A stretch of 64,000 bases of DNA, from positions 1,550,001-1,614,000 of the forward strand of contig JAGYVD010000003.1 in NCBI GenBank assembly GCA_021209875.1. Direction: 5' to 3'. Under the pieces are notes generated by a model, which saw only the letters and a list, made by a program, of their open reading frames with translations, ran no database searches and was not told where the DNA came from. The translations under genes were made by a program, and so were the position numbers. The DNA is from Rosellinia necatrix (Eukaryota; Ascomycota; Sordariomycetes; Xylariales; Xylariaceae). Numbering within the stretch: position 1 is the stretch's first letter; every line of letters starts with the position of its first letter. This document shows, piece after piece, positions 50,303 to 62,519 of the stretch.

Positions 50303-51031
50303 ATATTTTTAAATTAGTTAATTTATTAATTAATTTATTGTTTTATTTTTAATAGCTTTTTAGATTTTTATTTAAACCAGTTTATTTTTAAGCATTTTTA
50401 ATAAATTAATTAACTTATATTTTAATAATATATATATTTTATTAATATAATTAGCTTGTTTATATATAATAATAAATAAAAATAAAATTATATAACGCGG
50501 CTTTTTTTAAAGCTATAAATAGTTTATTTTTAGCTGTACTAACATGTTTAAAAAAAATATTTTTTAAATATATATTTTTAATTATATTATTATTTTATAT
50601 TTTAATTAAATTTAGCAATTTTTTATTAACGCTTAAATATAATTAATAACCTGTTAATAGTTTAAATATAAATTAGCATTTAATTTTTATTTTTAATGTT
50701 TTTTTTTTTTTTTTAAGTTTAAATATATAAGCTATATATAACTTTTTGCTTGTATATTTTATTAAACTTTTAATATATTTATATAAAATATAGTTTTTTT
50801 ATTATTTTAAAATATGTTTTTATTTTTTAATAAATTTATTATTTATATTTATTAAAGCCATAAATTTAAAGTTTTATTATAATTATATTAATTTATAAAT
50901 ATTATTATAATTTATTTTATATTATATTTATTAATTATATTATTTTTATTTATAAATTATTAATATAATTTATTTATTAACGTATGTTTAAATTATTAGT
51001 AATTATTATAAATAATCGTTAAAATTGTTTT

Positions 51032-51180
51032 TATTGCTGCTAGGCCTGCGCTTATGCTACTACTGCTGCTACTACTGCTGCTGCTGCTACTGTTTCTACT
51101 GCTGCTGCTATTATTTTTGCTGCTGCTGCTGCTGCTTTTATTACTGCTGCTGCTATTAACGTTATTTTTACTGTTTTTAT
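51032..51180 (-). repeat. CTG/CAG triplet array inside A copy 2
   Basis: It is an interrupted CTG/CTA/TTC triplet run, longer than its counterpart at 9649-9739, so the array has changed length between copies. Confidence 0.8.
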
Positions 51181-54100
51181 TATTTTTATTGTTTATATTG
51201 TTATAAATAATATTTTTATTATTTTTTTGTTTATTTATAATTTATTTAAATATAATCTTTAAAATTAAAAAATATATTAATTTATTTTAACAACGTTTTT
51301 TTAAATTTATTTTTATTAAGTTTGTTTAGTTTAAATTTAAATTTAAATATTAAAAATATATTGTTTTAAATTTTTGAAGTTTTATTATAATTAATATTAT
51401 TAAACCGCTGCTATTAAACTTTATATAATTATATATATTATTTTTATTTGTTATTTATAATTTAAAGTATTATATAATAAATAATATTACTACCGCTATT
51501 ATTAACGCTGTTTTTTATTTTATTTATTTATATTTAAAACTAATAAATATTATTGAAAAAATATTTTATTTAAGCTGTATTAGTTTTATATTTATTAATT
51601 AATTAAATAAATTATATTATAAAACTATTAAATATAAATGCTAATATTAACATTATATGTTTAAATATTAATATATTTTTAATTTATATTTTTTTATATT
51701 TTAATTTATTAATTAAAATATAATTAATAATATAAATTTAGTTTTTATATATTTATTTAATAATTAAACGTTTTTTATATTGTTTTATTTTATTTTTAAT
51801 ATTTTAATAAATAACTATTATAAACTTTTATTAATTATTAATTAATTTAAACATAAATTATTTTAAATTTTAAAATTTTGTTATATTAAATTTTTAATAT
51901 TTTAATAAAAAATAAAATATTATAGCTTTAAAAATATTTATTTTTATAAATTTTATATTTTTATACGTTTTTAGCTGTTTTTAACGTTTATATTTTTATA
52001 GCTAATTATTTTTTATTTATTATTTTTTATATTTTCTGCTTTTATTTTATTATAGTTTTTTATTTATTTTTATTATATAGCTTATATTTTTAAACGCTGT
52101 TTAAAAATTTATTATAATTTAATTTTAAAACGCTTTTTATTATGTTTAAAAATCTAATAGGTTAAAAATTTTAACAAAATTAAAAATAAAAAAACATTTT
52201 TTAAAAGTTATATAAAACTAAAAAGTTTTAAATATTTTTATTTTTGAATTTTTGAATTAATTATTAAAAGTTTAAGCTAATAATTTATTAAATTTTTTTA
52301 TATTATAATATAAATTATTTAAATTAAATAAAACTTAAAAATATTTAAACTATATTTATATAAAATCTTTTATAAAATTATTTATTAATATTTAATTAAT
52401 AAAAATTATTTTATTACAAACAAACTTTTAAATACTTTTATTTAAACTATATATTTTATATATTTATATATTTAAGCTTTATAATAATTTTTTATATTTA
52501 TTAATAATTAAATAAATTATTTAAATATTATTTAAATAAATTATTTATATTTTTTAAGTTTAAAATAAAATTTTTAAAAACTGTTTTAAAGTTATTATTT
52601 TTTTATTATATAATTTATAATAATAACTTTAAGTTTTATTATAAAATTAAAATTATATTTTTAAATAAAAATATAATATATTTATATAAAAACGCCTAAT
52701 TTTTATATTATTTATAAATAATATATTTTTATAATTAATAAAGCTTAAGCTATTAAATTTTTATTTTTATATATAATTTTAAAAACTTTATATAATATAA
52801 ATAATAAATTATTTAATTAGCTGTTTTTATACAATTTAAAATCAAGTTTATAAAATATTTTAATAATAATACAGCTATAAACGTTATATTTAGTTATAAT
52901 ATAATTATTATATAAAATATTAAGCTGATTTTTTTAATATATTTTAATTTTTTTAAAGCTTGTTTTATATATTTTAACAGCTTTTTATATAAAAATAATA
53001 TTTTTAAAATTTAAATATTATTAGCTAAATTAAAGTAAGCTGTAATTTTTTAATATATTAATTATATGCTAATATAATCGTTTTTTATATAATTATAAAT
53101 TATTTTAATTTTTAAAAATTAAACGATGTTTTTTATTTTTAAGCTTATAAACTTTTTAATTTTATTAATAATTTTTTAGCTAATTTTTATTGTTTTTTAT
53201 ATATAACTAAAAATTATTTATATAAAACAAAATAAATATTTTATAATTTAAAATATAAAACAAATATAATTTTTATTAAATATAATTAGCTTAAAATGTT
53301 TTAAAATATTTAAAAGTTTTTATATTATAATAATAAAAATTTTATAGCTTATATAAAATTTTATTTAATAATATAGTTTTTTCTGTTGTTTAAAGCTGTT
53401 TAATATTAAATATATAATAAAAAGTTTGCTGCTTTTAAAACATTTAAAAATATTAATATTATTTTAAACTATTTAATTTTAAATTAAAATATATATTAAT
53501 TATTAATATAATTTAAAAAAATTTATTATAAATATTATAATATATATTAATTAAAGCATATTTATTATTTATAAATTTTTTATATAACTAGCTTTATTTT
53601 ATAAACTTTTAAAAAAAACTTTTATTAAACTTATATATAAATATTTATTTAAATAATAATAGTTTATTTTTATTTTTTATTAAAACTATTTTATAACTTT
53701 TTTTTATATAATAAATCTTTTTTATATATATTTTTTTAACAAATTGTTTTAAAAATAATTTTAAGCTTTTTTATTTTATAAAAGTTTTTTAATAAAATTA
53801 TTTTAATATATTTAATTTTTAAACTAGCATTTAATTAATTAGTATTATATTATTATATTATAGTTATAAATATAGCATATAATATTTTATGCTTATAATT
53901 TTAAAATATAAAGTTTTTATTTATTTTAAATAAAATATTTTTATAAAAATATTTTAAATATAATTTTTAATAAATTAATTTTTAGTTTTATATATATTAT
54001 TATAATAAACATTAAGTTTTTATATTATTTTTAGCTTTTTATTTAATTTTTATATTTAGTTTTATAATTTGATCTGTTTATAAACAAAAATATTTTATAT

Positions 54101-57100
54101 ATTTATTTATATTTTATTTATATTTTTCTAACTTTTATTATTATTTTAGCTAGTTAAAATTAATTTTTGCTAGCTTGTTTAATAACTAACGTTTTTATTA
54201 TTATAAAATTTATAACGTTTTTAAAACGCTGTAAATAACTGTTTTTTGCGCGTTATAATAGTTTTATTTTAAAACTTTTATTAAAGCTATTTTTAACTTA
54301 AAAATTATTTTTAAACTAATAAGTTTTTATTATTATATTTAAAAAGCTAGTTTTTAGTTTAAAATTTGTTTTATTAACATATTTATTTTTAATTTATATT
54401 TATTTGTTTAGTTAATTAAGCTATAAATAAAAATATTTATAATATTTTTATATTTTTAAAAGCTATATATAATATATTTTTAAGCTTTTATTTATTATTT
54501 ATTTTATACTGCTGTTTATTTATTAAATTTAAAGCTTTTAGTTTTTTACTACTGTTTATTTAATTTTAATAACTAGTTTTTCTGCTATTTAAAATAAAAC
54601 AGCTTTTTATTAAATTTAATATTTTTAATAATAATTATTTTTATAATCAAAAACTTATATATAATATAAATTAATTATCTTATATTTAATTAAATATTAA
54701 ATATAAATTTAAAGTTTAATTTTATATATTTGCTGCTTTTTAAAAGCAAGTTTTTTTATTAAATATATATAATATTTATATATATATATTCTGTTTTAAT
54801 TTAATTATAAATTATTTATTAACGTTTTTATTAAAACTAAATTATATTATTAATAATATTATATTAATTAATGTTTAAACAGATAATAAAAATATAAAAA
54901 TTTTAAGCTTTAAAAAACTTTTATTATATAATTAAACCGCCGTTTAAACTACTTCCAGCTATAGTTTTAATAATAAGCCAGTTTTATTAAATAGTTTATT
55001 TATTTTATTAATTATTTTTTGCTAGCTTATTTAATATTTTTAACAAGTTTTTAATATAAAATAAAATAAGCTTATTATTAATTTTTTGTTTTTAATTAAA
55101 GCTTATATTAAGTTTTATTTTTTAAAATATTATAAAAACATTTAAATTATTTTTAATAATATAAACTATAAGCTTATAATGTTTTTTATTTAATATATAA
55201 ATTGTTTAATTTTTAAAAAACTTATATAATAGTTTTATTTATTAAAAATATATATAAATTAATTTAATATATTTGTTTTTAATTATTAAAGTTTAGTTTA
55301 ATTTATTATATTATATTAAATAATTAAATAAATTTTAATACAGCTTTTAAAAAATTAAACAGTTTTTTGTTTAAAAATTGCTTAAATATTTCTTATATTA
55401 TATATATAATAATATATGTTTTATATTTAATATATAAAATTTTATTAATTTATATATTTTTAGCTGTATATATTAATGTTTATAAAGCACGGCTTTTTAA
55501 ATATTTTAATTATTAATATTAAAAGCTTTAAAGTTTTTTTAGTTTAAAAAGTTTTAAAATAGCTTATAAGCTAAAATATACCGAGATTAATTAAATATAA
55601 TTAATTTAATAATATTTTTAAAAATTATTTATAATATATTGTTTATATTTAAAATAAAGTTTTTATTTAAATATTAAAAATTAAGTTTATATTTAAAAAA
55701 CTAAGTTATAATATTTAATAAATTAAATTATTAAAATATTATTTTTATATTTTAAAACGTAATAAATAATTAAAACTATAATATTAGATTTTTTTTAATT
55801 AAACAAACTTTTAAAACAATATTTATATAAAAGTTTTTATTAATATAATATTAATAAATATTATATTTATTAATAAGTTTTTTAAAGCTAACTAATATTT
55901 TTAAATAATTTTTTATTTTTGTTTAAAATAAAAATTATAAAATATTTATATAAACTATATTTTTATTTTTAATTAAATTAAAAATCAAAGTTTTAATAGC
56001 TTTTATTATAAATTAAATATAATGTTCTGCAGGTATTAATTAATATATTATTTATTAAAATATATTTTTAAATTTGATTATAAAAATATTTTTAAATTGC
56101 TAGCAATTTTTTAATAAAATTAAATTAATTATTATAAAATTATATTAAAATTAAAATAATTTAATTTTTATTATTAAAATTTATTTTATTATTTAAACTA
56201 TTAATTTTTTTTTTAATTTTTTAATTAAAATTAGCAGTTTTATTATATAAGTTTTTATAACGTATATAAAGCTATTATTTTTAATTTTTTAATTTTTATA
56301 ATATTAGTTTAAATTTTATTAAACTAATATATACTAGTTTAATTAATTATAAACTAAAGTTTATTATAAATTTTAAAAATTAAAAATAAATATTTTTAGC
56401 TTTATTTAAAGATAAGCATTTATAACTTTTTAGCAAGCTAAATTATTTTAATATGTTTTTAAGCTTTATTATTTAAATATGCTGTTATATTAATTAAAAA
56501 TCCGTTTTATATTTATTAGATTATTAAGCTTATAAATATTTTAAACATATTTTTTATTTTTTAGTTTATATTTATAAATTATAATATTAAAAGTTTTGCT
56601 ATATTTTATTAAAATAAGCATTTTTTTTAATAGCTTATATTTAATTAATATAATAAGTTATTAATATGTTTAATTAAGTGTTATATAAATATTTACTGCT
56701 GCTAAAAATTTTTTCCTACAAATATTTTATTTATATTAAAAGTTTTAATATTATTATTTTCTAATATATTTATTTTTATGTTTTATATTATATTATTATT
56801 TTAACTTTATTTTTAAAAACTTTTATAATTATTATTTAATATTTTTATTAAATAATAATATAAAAAAAATAAAACAAGCAAAATTATATTATATTAAATA
56901 AAATTAAATTTTTAAATATAAAATTAAAGTTTTTAATATTTATATTAATAATAATTTTATATATATAATATTAACTGTTTTATTAATTTATTTATATATA
57001 ATTATATAACATGATTAAAAATAAGCTTTATTTTAAAATTATATAAAATATTCTGTTTAAATATTTAAAAGCTTAATAATAATATTTTAAATAATAAGTT

Positions 57101-57594
57101 TAAAAATATTAAATATTAAAAATTTTTGCATTTAAAACTTTTATATAAAAGTTTTTATATATATATTTTTATATATTATGTTTTTTTATTTATTTAAAAT
57201 ATACTGCTGTTAATTTTATATTAATTATATAAAAATCAATTTAAATTATATATTAAACTTTTGTTATTAAAATTAATAAACGTTTAAATATTTTTATTTA
57301 AATATAACGTTTTAAATAAATATATTTGTAATTTTAGTTATAAATAGTTTTAAAAAACATTTATTTTAATTATTATAATTAAAACTGTTATAATAAAAAC
57401 AAAAATAATATGTTATTTTATTTTAAAAGCTATAATAAAATTAAAAGCTTTAAAACTAAAATATAAAAGATTTAATTAAAATAAATAATAACAGCTATAT
57501 TAAAATTTAAATAAATAATTTTATATTTTAAAATAAAATAAATTACTGCTTTTAAAAAAGCACTAGTTTAATAATAAACTAAGTTTATAAATTT

Positions 57595-57899
57595 AATAAA
57601 AATATAAATCGATTTTTAAAAAATTTATTAATTATTAAAAATATAATAATATTTTAAAAATATTTAATATAAATAATTAAATTTATTAAAAAGCTTTTGT
57701 TTAATATAATAAGCCGCAGGTATTTATATATATTAATTATATAGCGGAAATAATTTTAAAAGTTGTTCTTGCTTTAAGCCTGTAGCGCTTGCAAATGCAG
57801 CATTAGAACTGCATTTTACATATATGCATCCTCTGCTTAAAAGATTCCTAAAATAGGGATTCCTGGCTTAATTGCCAAGCCGTTCTATACTACTGTTAC
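57595..57899. repeat. Right terminal repeat of A copy 2
   Basis: The inner half is AT-converted. The outer ~130 bp keep ATGCATCCTCTGC, GGGATTCCTGGCTTAATTGC and CAAGCCGTTC. Confidence 0.8.
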
Positions 57900-58662
57900 A
57901 TAATATATATATTAATTAAAGCTCTTATATAGTTTTAATCATAGTTTTTGTTTTTTGTTTAAGCTTTATAAAATATAAAAAATCTTTTAATATATAATTT
58001 AATTAGTTTTTTTAATAATTTTTTAATTGTTTATTTATGTTTTTTAAAATAAAATATATACTTTTAGCTAAAATAATATTAATATTTTTAAATATAATTT
58101 TATTTAAAATAGATTAATATTATAATATTATGGAACATATATAATCTTAAATATTAGCTTAATATTTTTAATTATTAAAATAATTTAATAGTTATAAATT
58201 ATATTAAAGTTTATAGCTAAAATAAAATTAAATTAATTATTTAAATATAAATTAATATAATGCTTATTAAAAATAAAAAATAAAAACTATTTTATTAGCT
58301 TTTATAAAATATTAATAATTAAAACTTAACAATAAAACTTTTTACTAATTTTATTAAAAACAATTTTTATATTAAATAAATAAAAACTGTCTTTTAAATA
58401 ATAAAACTTAATTAAAATTAAGTTATAAAATATAAATATTTTAAAATATTTTATTTAAAAAAATATTAAAATATATTAATTTTATATTAATTAATAAAAA
58501 CTTATTTTAAATAAATTTTAATATTTAAAAAAATATAAATAAAGTTTTTAAAAATAATAATAAATCATTTTCTTTAATATATTATTATTATTTATTATTC
58601 TTTGTTAATTAAAATAAATAAATAAGATTTTTTTATAAAACTTTTGTTTTAAAATTTTTGTC
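57900..58662. other. AT-rich stretch, no feature identified
   Basis: It is A/T-only-like sequence with stops in every frame. No repeat partner was recognised in the window. Confidence 0.4.
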
Positions 58663-58874
58663 TGGAAATTTTCTGCTTTAAGATTTTTAATATAAGATTT
58701 TTACCGCAAGATTTTTAACGCAAAATCTTTTAACGCAGGATTTTTAGCGAGGGATTTTTAACGCAAGATTTTTAACGCAAGACTTTTTAACGTAAGATTT
58801 TTAGCAAAAGATTTTCTAGTTTAAAATTTTTAATTGAAAATTTTTAACGCGGGATTTTTAGTTTAAAATTTTTA
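58663..58874. repeat. 14-bp minisatellite, about 15 units
   Basis: Successive units follow the pattern AACGCAAGATTTTT, with variants such as ACCGCAAGATTTTT, AACGCAGGATTTTT, AGCGAGGGATTTTT and AGTTTAAAATTTTT. Unit length is 14 with occasional 15. The central units keep CG, and the outer units are more AT-converted. Confidence 0.9.
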
Positions 58875-60611
58875 AATTATAATAATTAAATTTATTAAAA
58901 TCAATAATAAATATTAAAATTAGTTTTTTATTATATATAAGTTTTATTAATATTTTTATATTTTTATTATAACTAGTTTTTTATTTTTATAACTAGTTTT
59001 TTTTATAATTAGTTTTTATATAATAATTATTTTTTAGCTATAATAGCTAATATTTTATAATTATTAAATATTATTATTAATTTTTAAATTAACAAACAAA
59101 GTTATTATAAAATAATATAAAAATTAATATAATTATAAAAATATTATATTTTATTTAAATCTGTTTTATTAAAATTTATAAAATTTAAATTAAAATTTAA
59201 ATTTAATATATAAATATTTAATATAATTTAAATAATTTGAAAACTTATAAACAATATAATTATTATTATACAAAAATAAATAAAAGTTTTAAATTTATTA
59301 AATATAAAATAAAATAAAAATTAAATAATAAAAAATTATTTAAAAAATAACTCATTGAAAAAATATAAAAGTTAATAATAAAATTTATTAAATTATTCCT
59401 ATTTTAATTATTGTTAATTTTAAAAATATTAATAAAAATATATTAAAAAAAATAAAATAAAAAAACTTATAATTAAATTTTTAAAATAATTTTTAACGTT
59501 TATATTTTTTAATTTAAAATATTTTAATAAAAATAAAACATAAAAATATTAAAAATAAATCTATAATAAAACTAATAAAAGATCTTTTTATTAAGATCAT
59601 ATTTATTTTAAAAAATATTAATAAAAATAAAAAACAAAAAATATCCAAATAAATTTATAATAAAATTTATAAAAAAAAATTATATTAATTAAAAAATATT
59701 TTATAAAAAAAAAAAAAAATAACAATAAAACAATAATAAAATTATATTAAAATTTTATAAATTTTATTATTTAAAAATTTATTCATATTTTATAAAATAT
59801 TAATAAATAAGTTTATTAATATTTAATATTAATAAAAATATAGTAAAAAAATTTATAATTAAATTTAATAATAAAAACTTAAGTTTTTAAATATAATATT
59901 ATAAAAGTATGTATAAAAGAAATTATAAATAAAATAGTTTTATTTGTAATAAACTTCATAAATAAAATTTCTTTTGTTTTAATAAGTTTAAACATTTAAA
60001 ATTTATTAATAAATTAATTAATATAATAATTAAAATAAACTTAAATAATAATTTTTTAAAAAAAAAAATATATATATATATTAAATAAATTTTTATTAAT
60101 TTATTTAGTTTAAAATTAACTAGTTATAATAATTTTAAATCGGTTTTTAATTAATTAATATCAAAATTAATATAAAAATAAATAAAAACTTAAAAAAATT
60201 ATATTTTATTAATTTCTTTTTATTTTTTAAAGTTTTAGCTAATAAAAAGTTTAAATTTAATTATTTAAATAATTAATATAATAATTAAACCATAAATAAA
60301 ATATAATAAACTTATTAAATAAATTTATATTAAAAAAAAAAAACCTAGTTGTAATAATAACGCTTTTAAATATAAATAAAATTATATTTTAAATTAAAAA
60401 TAATTAAAACTTTAAAAAATAAATATATCATTAATAACTTATAAAATTAGCACACTTTTTAAAAATAAAACAAAATTATAAGTAAAAAAAAAAAAATAAG
60501 TGTTAATAAACAAAAAGCTTTATTAATAATTAAAATTAGACTTATTTTTAAGCTTATTATTATTAATAAAAATATTTTGTAAAATTAATATATTTAAATA
60601 AAATTAAATGC
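58875..60611. other. 1.7 kb AT-rich stretch, no feature identified
   Basis: Almost pure A/T with almost no C or G, among the most saturated sequence in the window. No frame, terminal repeat or tandem array is seen. It is interrupted on the right by the start of F at 60612. Confidence 0.4.
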
Positions 60612-61558
60612 TGACACAGTTAGGAAAGGGGGGGGGCTCCTTATTTAGCTAGCGGAGCTAGTTAAATAAAAATTATATAGCTTAAATAAAATAACTTAGC
60701 TTAAAAAGCTTCTAGTTCCTGCAGGACCAAAAGCTTCTATTTAATCTATATTATATTTTATAAACTTAATACTATACTACCTTTAGTAAACTATATTAAA
60801 TAATGCAGTAAGTTTTATAATTACACGATTTTATACTTTAGTTTATCTTTTTTTTTGTGCTAGCAGATAAAACACGCTTAGTTTTTTAATGTCTGCGTGT
60901 ACTTAAACCTTAACACAGCTTTTTTTTGTATTTTAAGCAGCGCTGTTTATAAAAAAAGTAAAATTGCTAGCTTTTAAGCTTAACTGTTACTAGCAAGATT
61001 TACTAATGTTTATTTTATAAATTCGATAGTTCGATCGATTTAATAAATCTTATGTTAGCTAACTAATCGATTATTATATCTTAAAACAACGGCAGCTAAA
61101 TCTAACTTTATATTATATTTTAAACAGTACTACTGCATCCGGCTACTAATATACTAAAATAATCTATTATTTTTTTAAACTTTAATTATTTTAGTATTAA
61201 ATATTTAACAACTACAATATTACAATTAGCTGTTTTTTTAAACTTTAATTAGTATTACATTTAAATAGTAAAAATTGCAATTTATAATTAACATCAGCTT
61301 TACTTTTTTAAAAGCCTGCGTTAGGTTTTTTAACAGGCACGCAGGTCCTTAACAATACCTGATTATACCCTTTATTTTATTTTTAATTTTAAAATTTAAT
61401 TTTGTTTTAAAACGTGTGCGTAGATATAAATTTATAGGACAGCTAATAACACTTGCTAGCTTAATTGCAAGAATTATATTACCTATATATATTTGTCCTG
61501 CTATTAATACTAATTTAAATCTCGACTATTAATCTATATAAACTTAATAATTATTAAT

Positions 61559-62460
61559 ATGTCGGAACATAAAACCGACTTAAAATTTTTAACACTTAAA
61601 AAATTTAAAATGGTTTTAATAGTTAAAAATTTAACCCTAGAGCTTATAAAAGCTGAAAAAATTTCTGGCTTTAAAACAGTCCAACTTAAACTATTAATAT
61701 TAAAAATAATACAGAAAAAACGTTATTTTTTGCCGGCAAAACTTAAGTTCGTTAAACCAGCACTTTTTTAATTTATGCAAAAATTAAAAATTAAAACTAT
61801 AAGTATTAAACACTCTATGTTAAAAGAAAAAAATATAGTTTAAAATAAGTTTAATAATAAGTTTAAACTAAGCAACAATAAAAAATCGTAGGTTTATATT
61901 TTAAACTTGTTTAAAAAACAATATAAAGTTAACAAAAGATTTAATAAAAACTTTAAGATTATTGCCTAGTTTAAAGCCAAAAAAAACAATGTTTAACAAT
62001 TATAACAGTTTTTTAATTCTTTTCAGAAAAAAATAAATAGTTTTAAGGACTATATCGCTAAAAATACAGATAAATTGTTATAGTAGTGGCAATCTAAATT
62101 ACAAGATTAAACAATACCTTCTAGCGCCCGACACAGAAGATACTTTAGCAGGATATATAACTTAAGTCGCTAAAATAAAGCCTTTTTTAATAGCAGCAGC
62201 AAAAGATAAGTATTTACGAATTAAAAAAAGCAATTAAAACTACAACAGAAAGTCTAACAATTAGAAAAACAAACGTTAAAAAAGCGCAGATTAAAATAAG
62301 GATAAAAAGGAGTAGTATAATAAAAACAAAAAAAAAAGCCGTAAACCCGAATAAAAAAAAAAAAGTAACAAGAAAAAAAACGGCTAAAATAAACGTAAAA
62401 ATAAATACGATCGCTACTAAAAAAAGCGTGCTAATACGGCTAAGTTAAACTTGTTAGTAT
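61559..62460 (+). pseudogene. gag-like pseudogene of F
   Basis: A start ATG at 61559 opens a frame of 70 codons (MSEHKTDLKFLTLKKFKM...) ending at 61771 in a TAA. Further pieces continue through many stops to a strongly basic Lys/Arg/Asn-rich stretch at about 62280-62440, which would fit the nucleic-acid-binding end of a gag protein. In F copy 1 the ATG is lost. I do not recognise a specific gag domain. The gag label comes from its position behind the leader and from the basic tail. It is not expected to give a functional product. Confidence 0.45.
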
Positions 62461-62519
62461 TAAACGCGATATCGTTTTATATTTTATTTAATTTTAAATT
62501 AAACAACAATAAAACATTT

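Larger units (their letters stand above)
50003..57899 (-). mobile_element. A copy 2: 7.9 kb element with ~300-bp direct terminal repeats
   Basis: It is collinear with A copy 1 from end to end (7897 versus 7848 bp). Terminal repeats lie at 50003-50302 and 57595-57899, and a CTG-triplet array at 51032-51180. The interior is T-rich on the plus strand, and all frames are closed by stops. Two full copies with the same organisation but different flanks show that the whole ~7.9 kb, including both direct repeats, is the mobile unit. Confidence 0.8.

Noticed and set aside
50003..57899. Target duplication for A copy 2
   Set aside because: The flanks TTAATATTT and ATAATATAT agree only partly and are low-complexity AT, so no claim is made.
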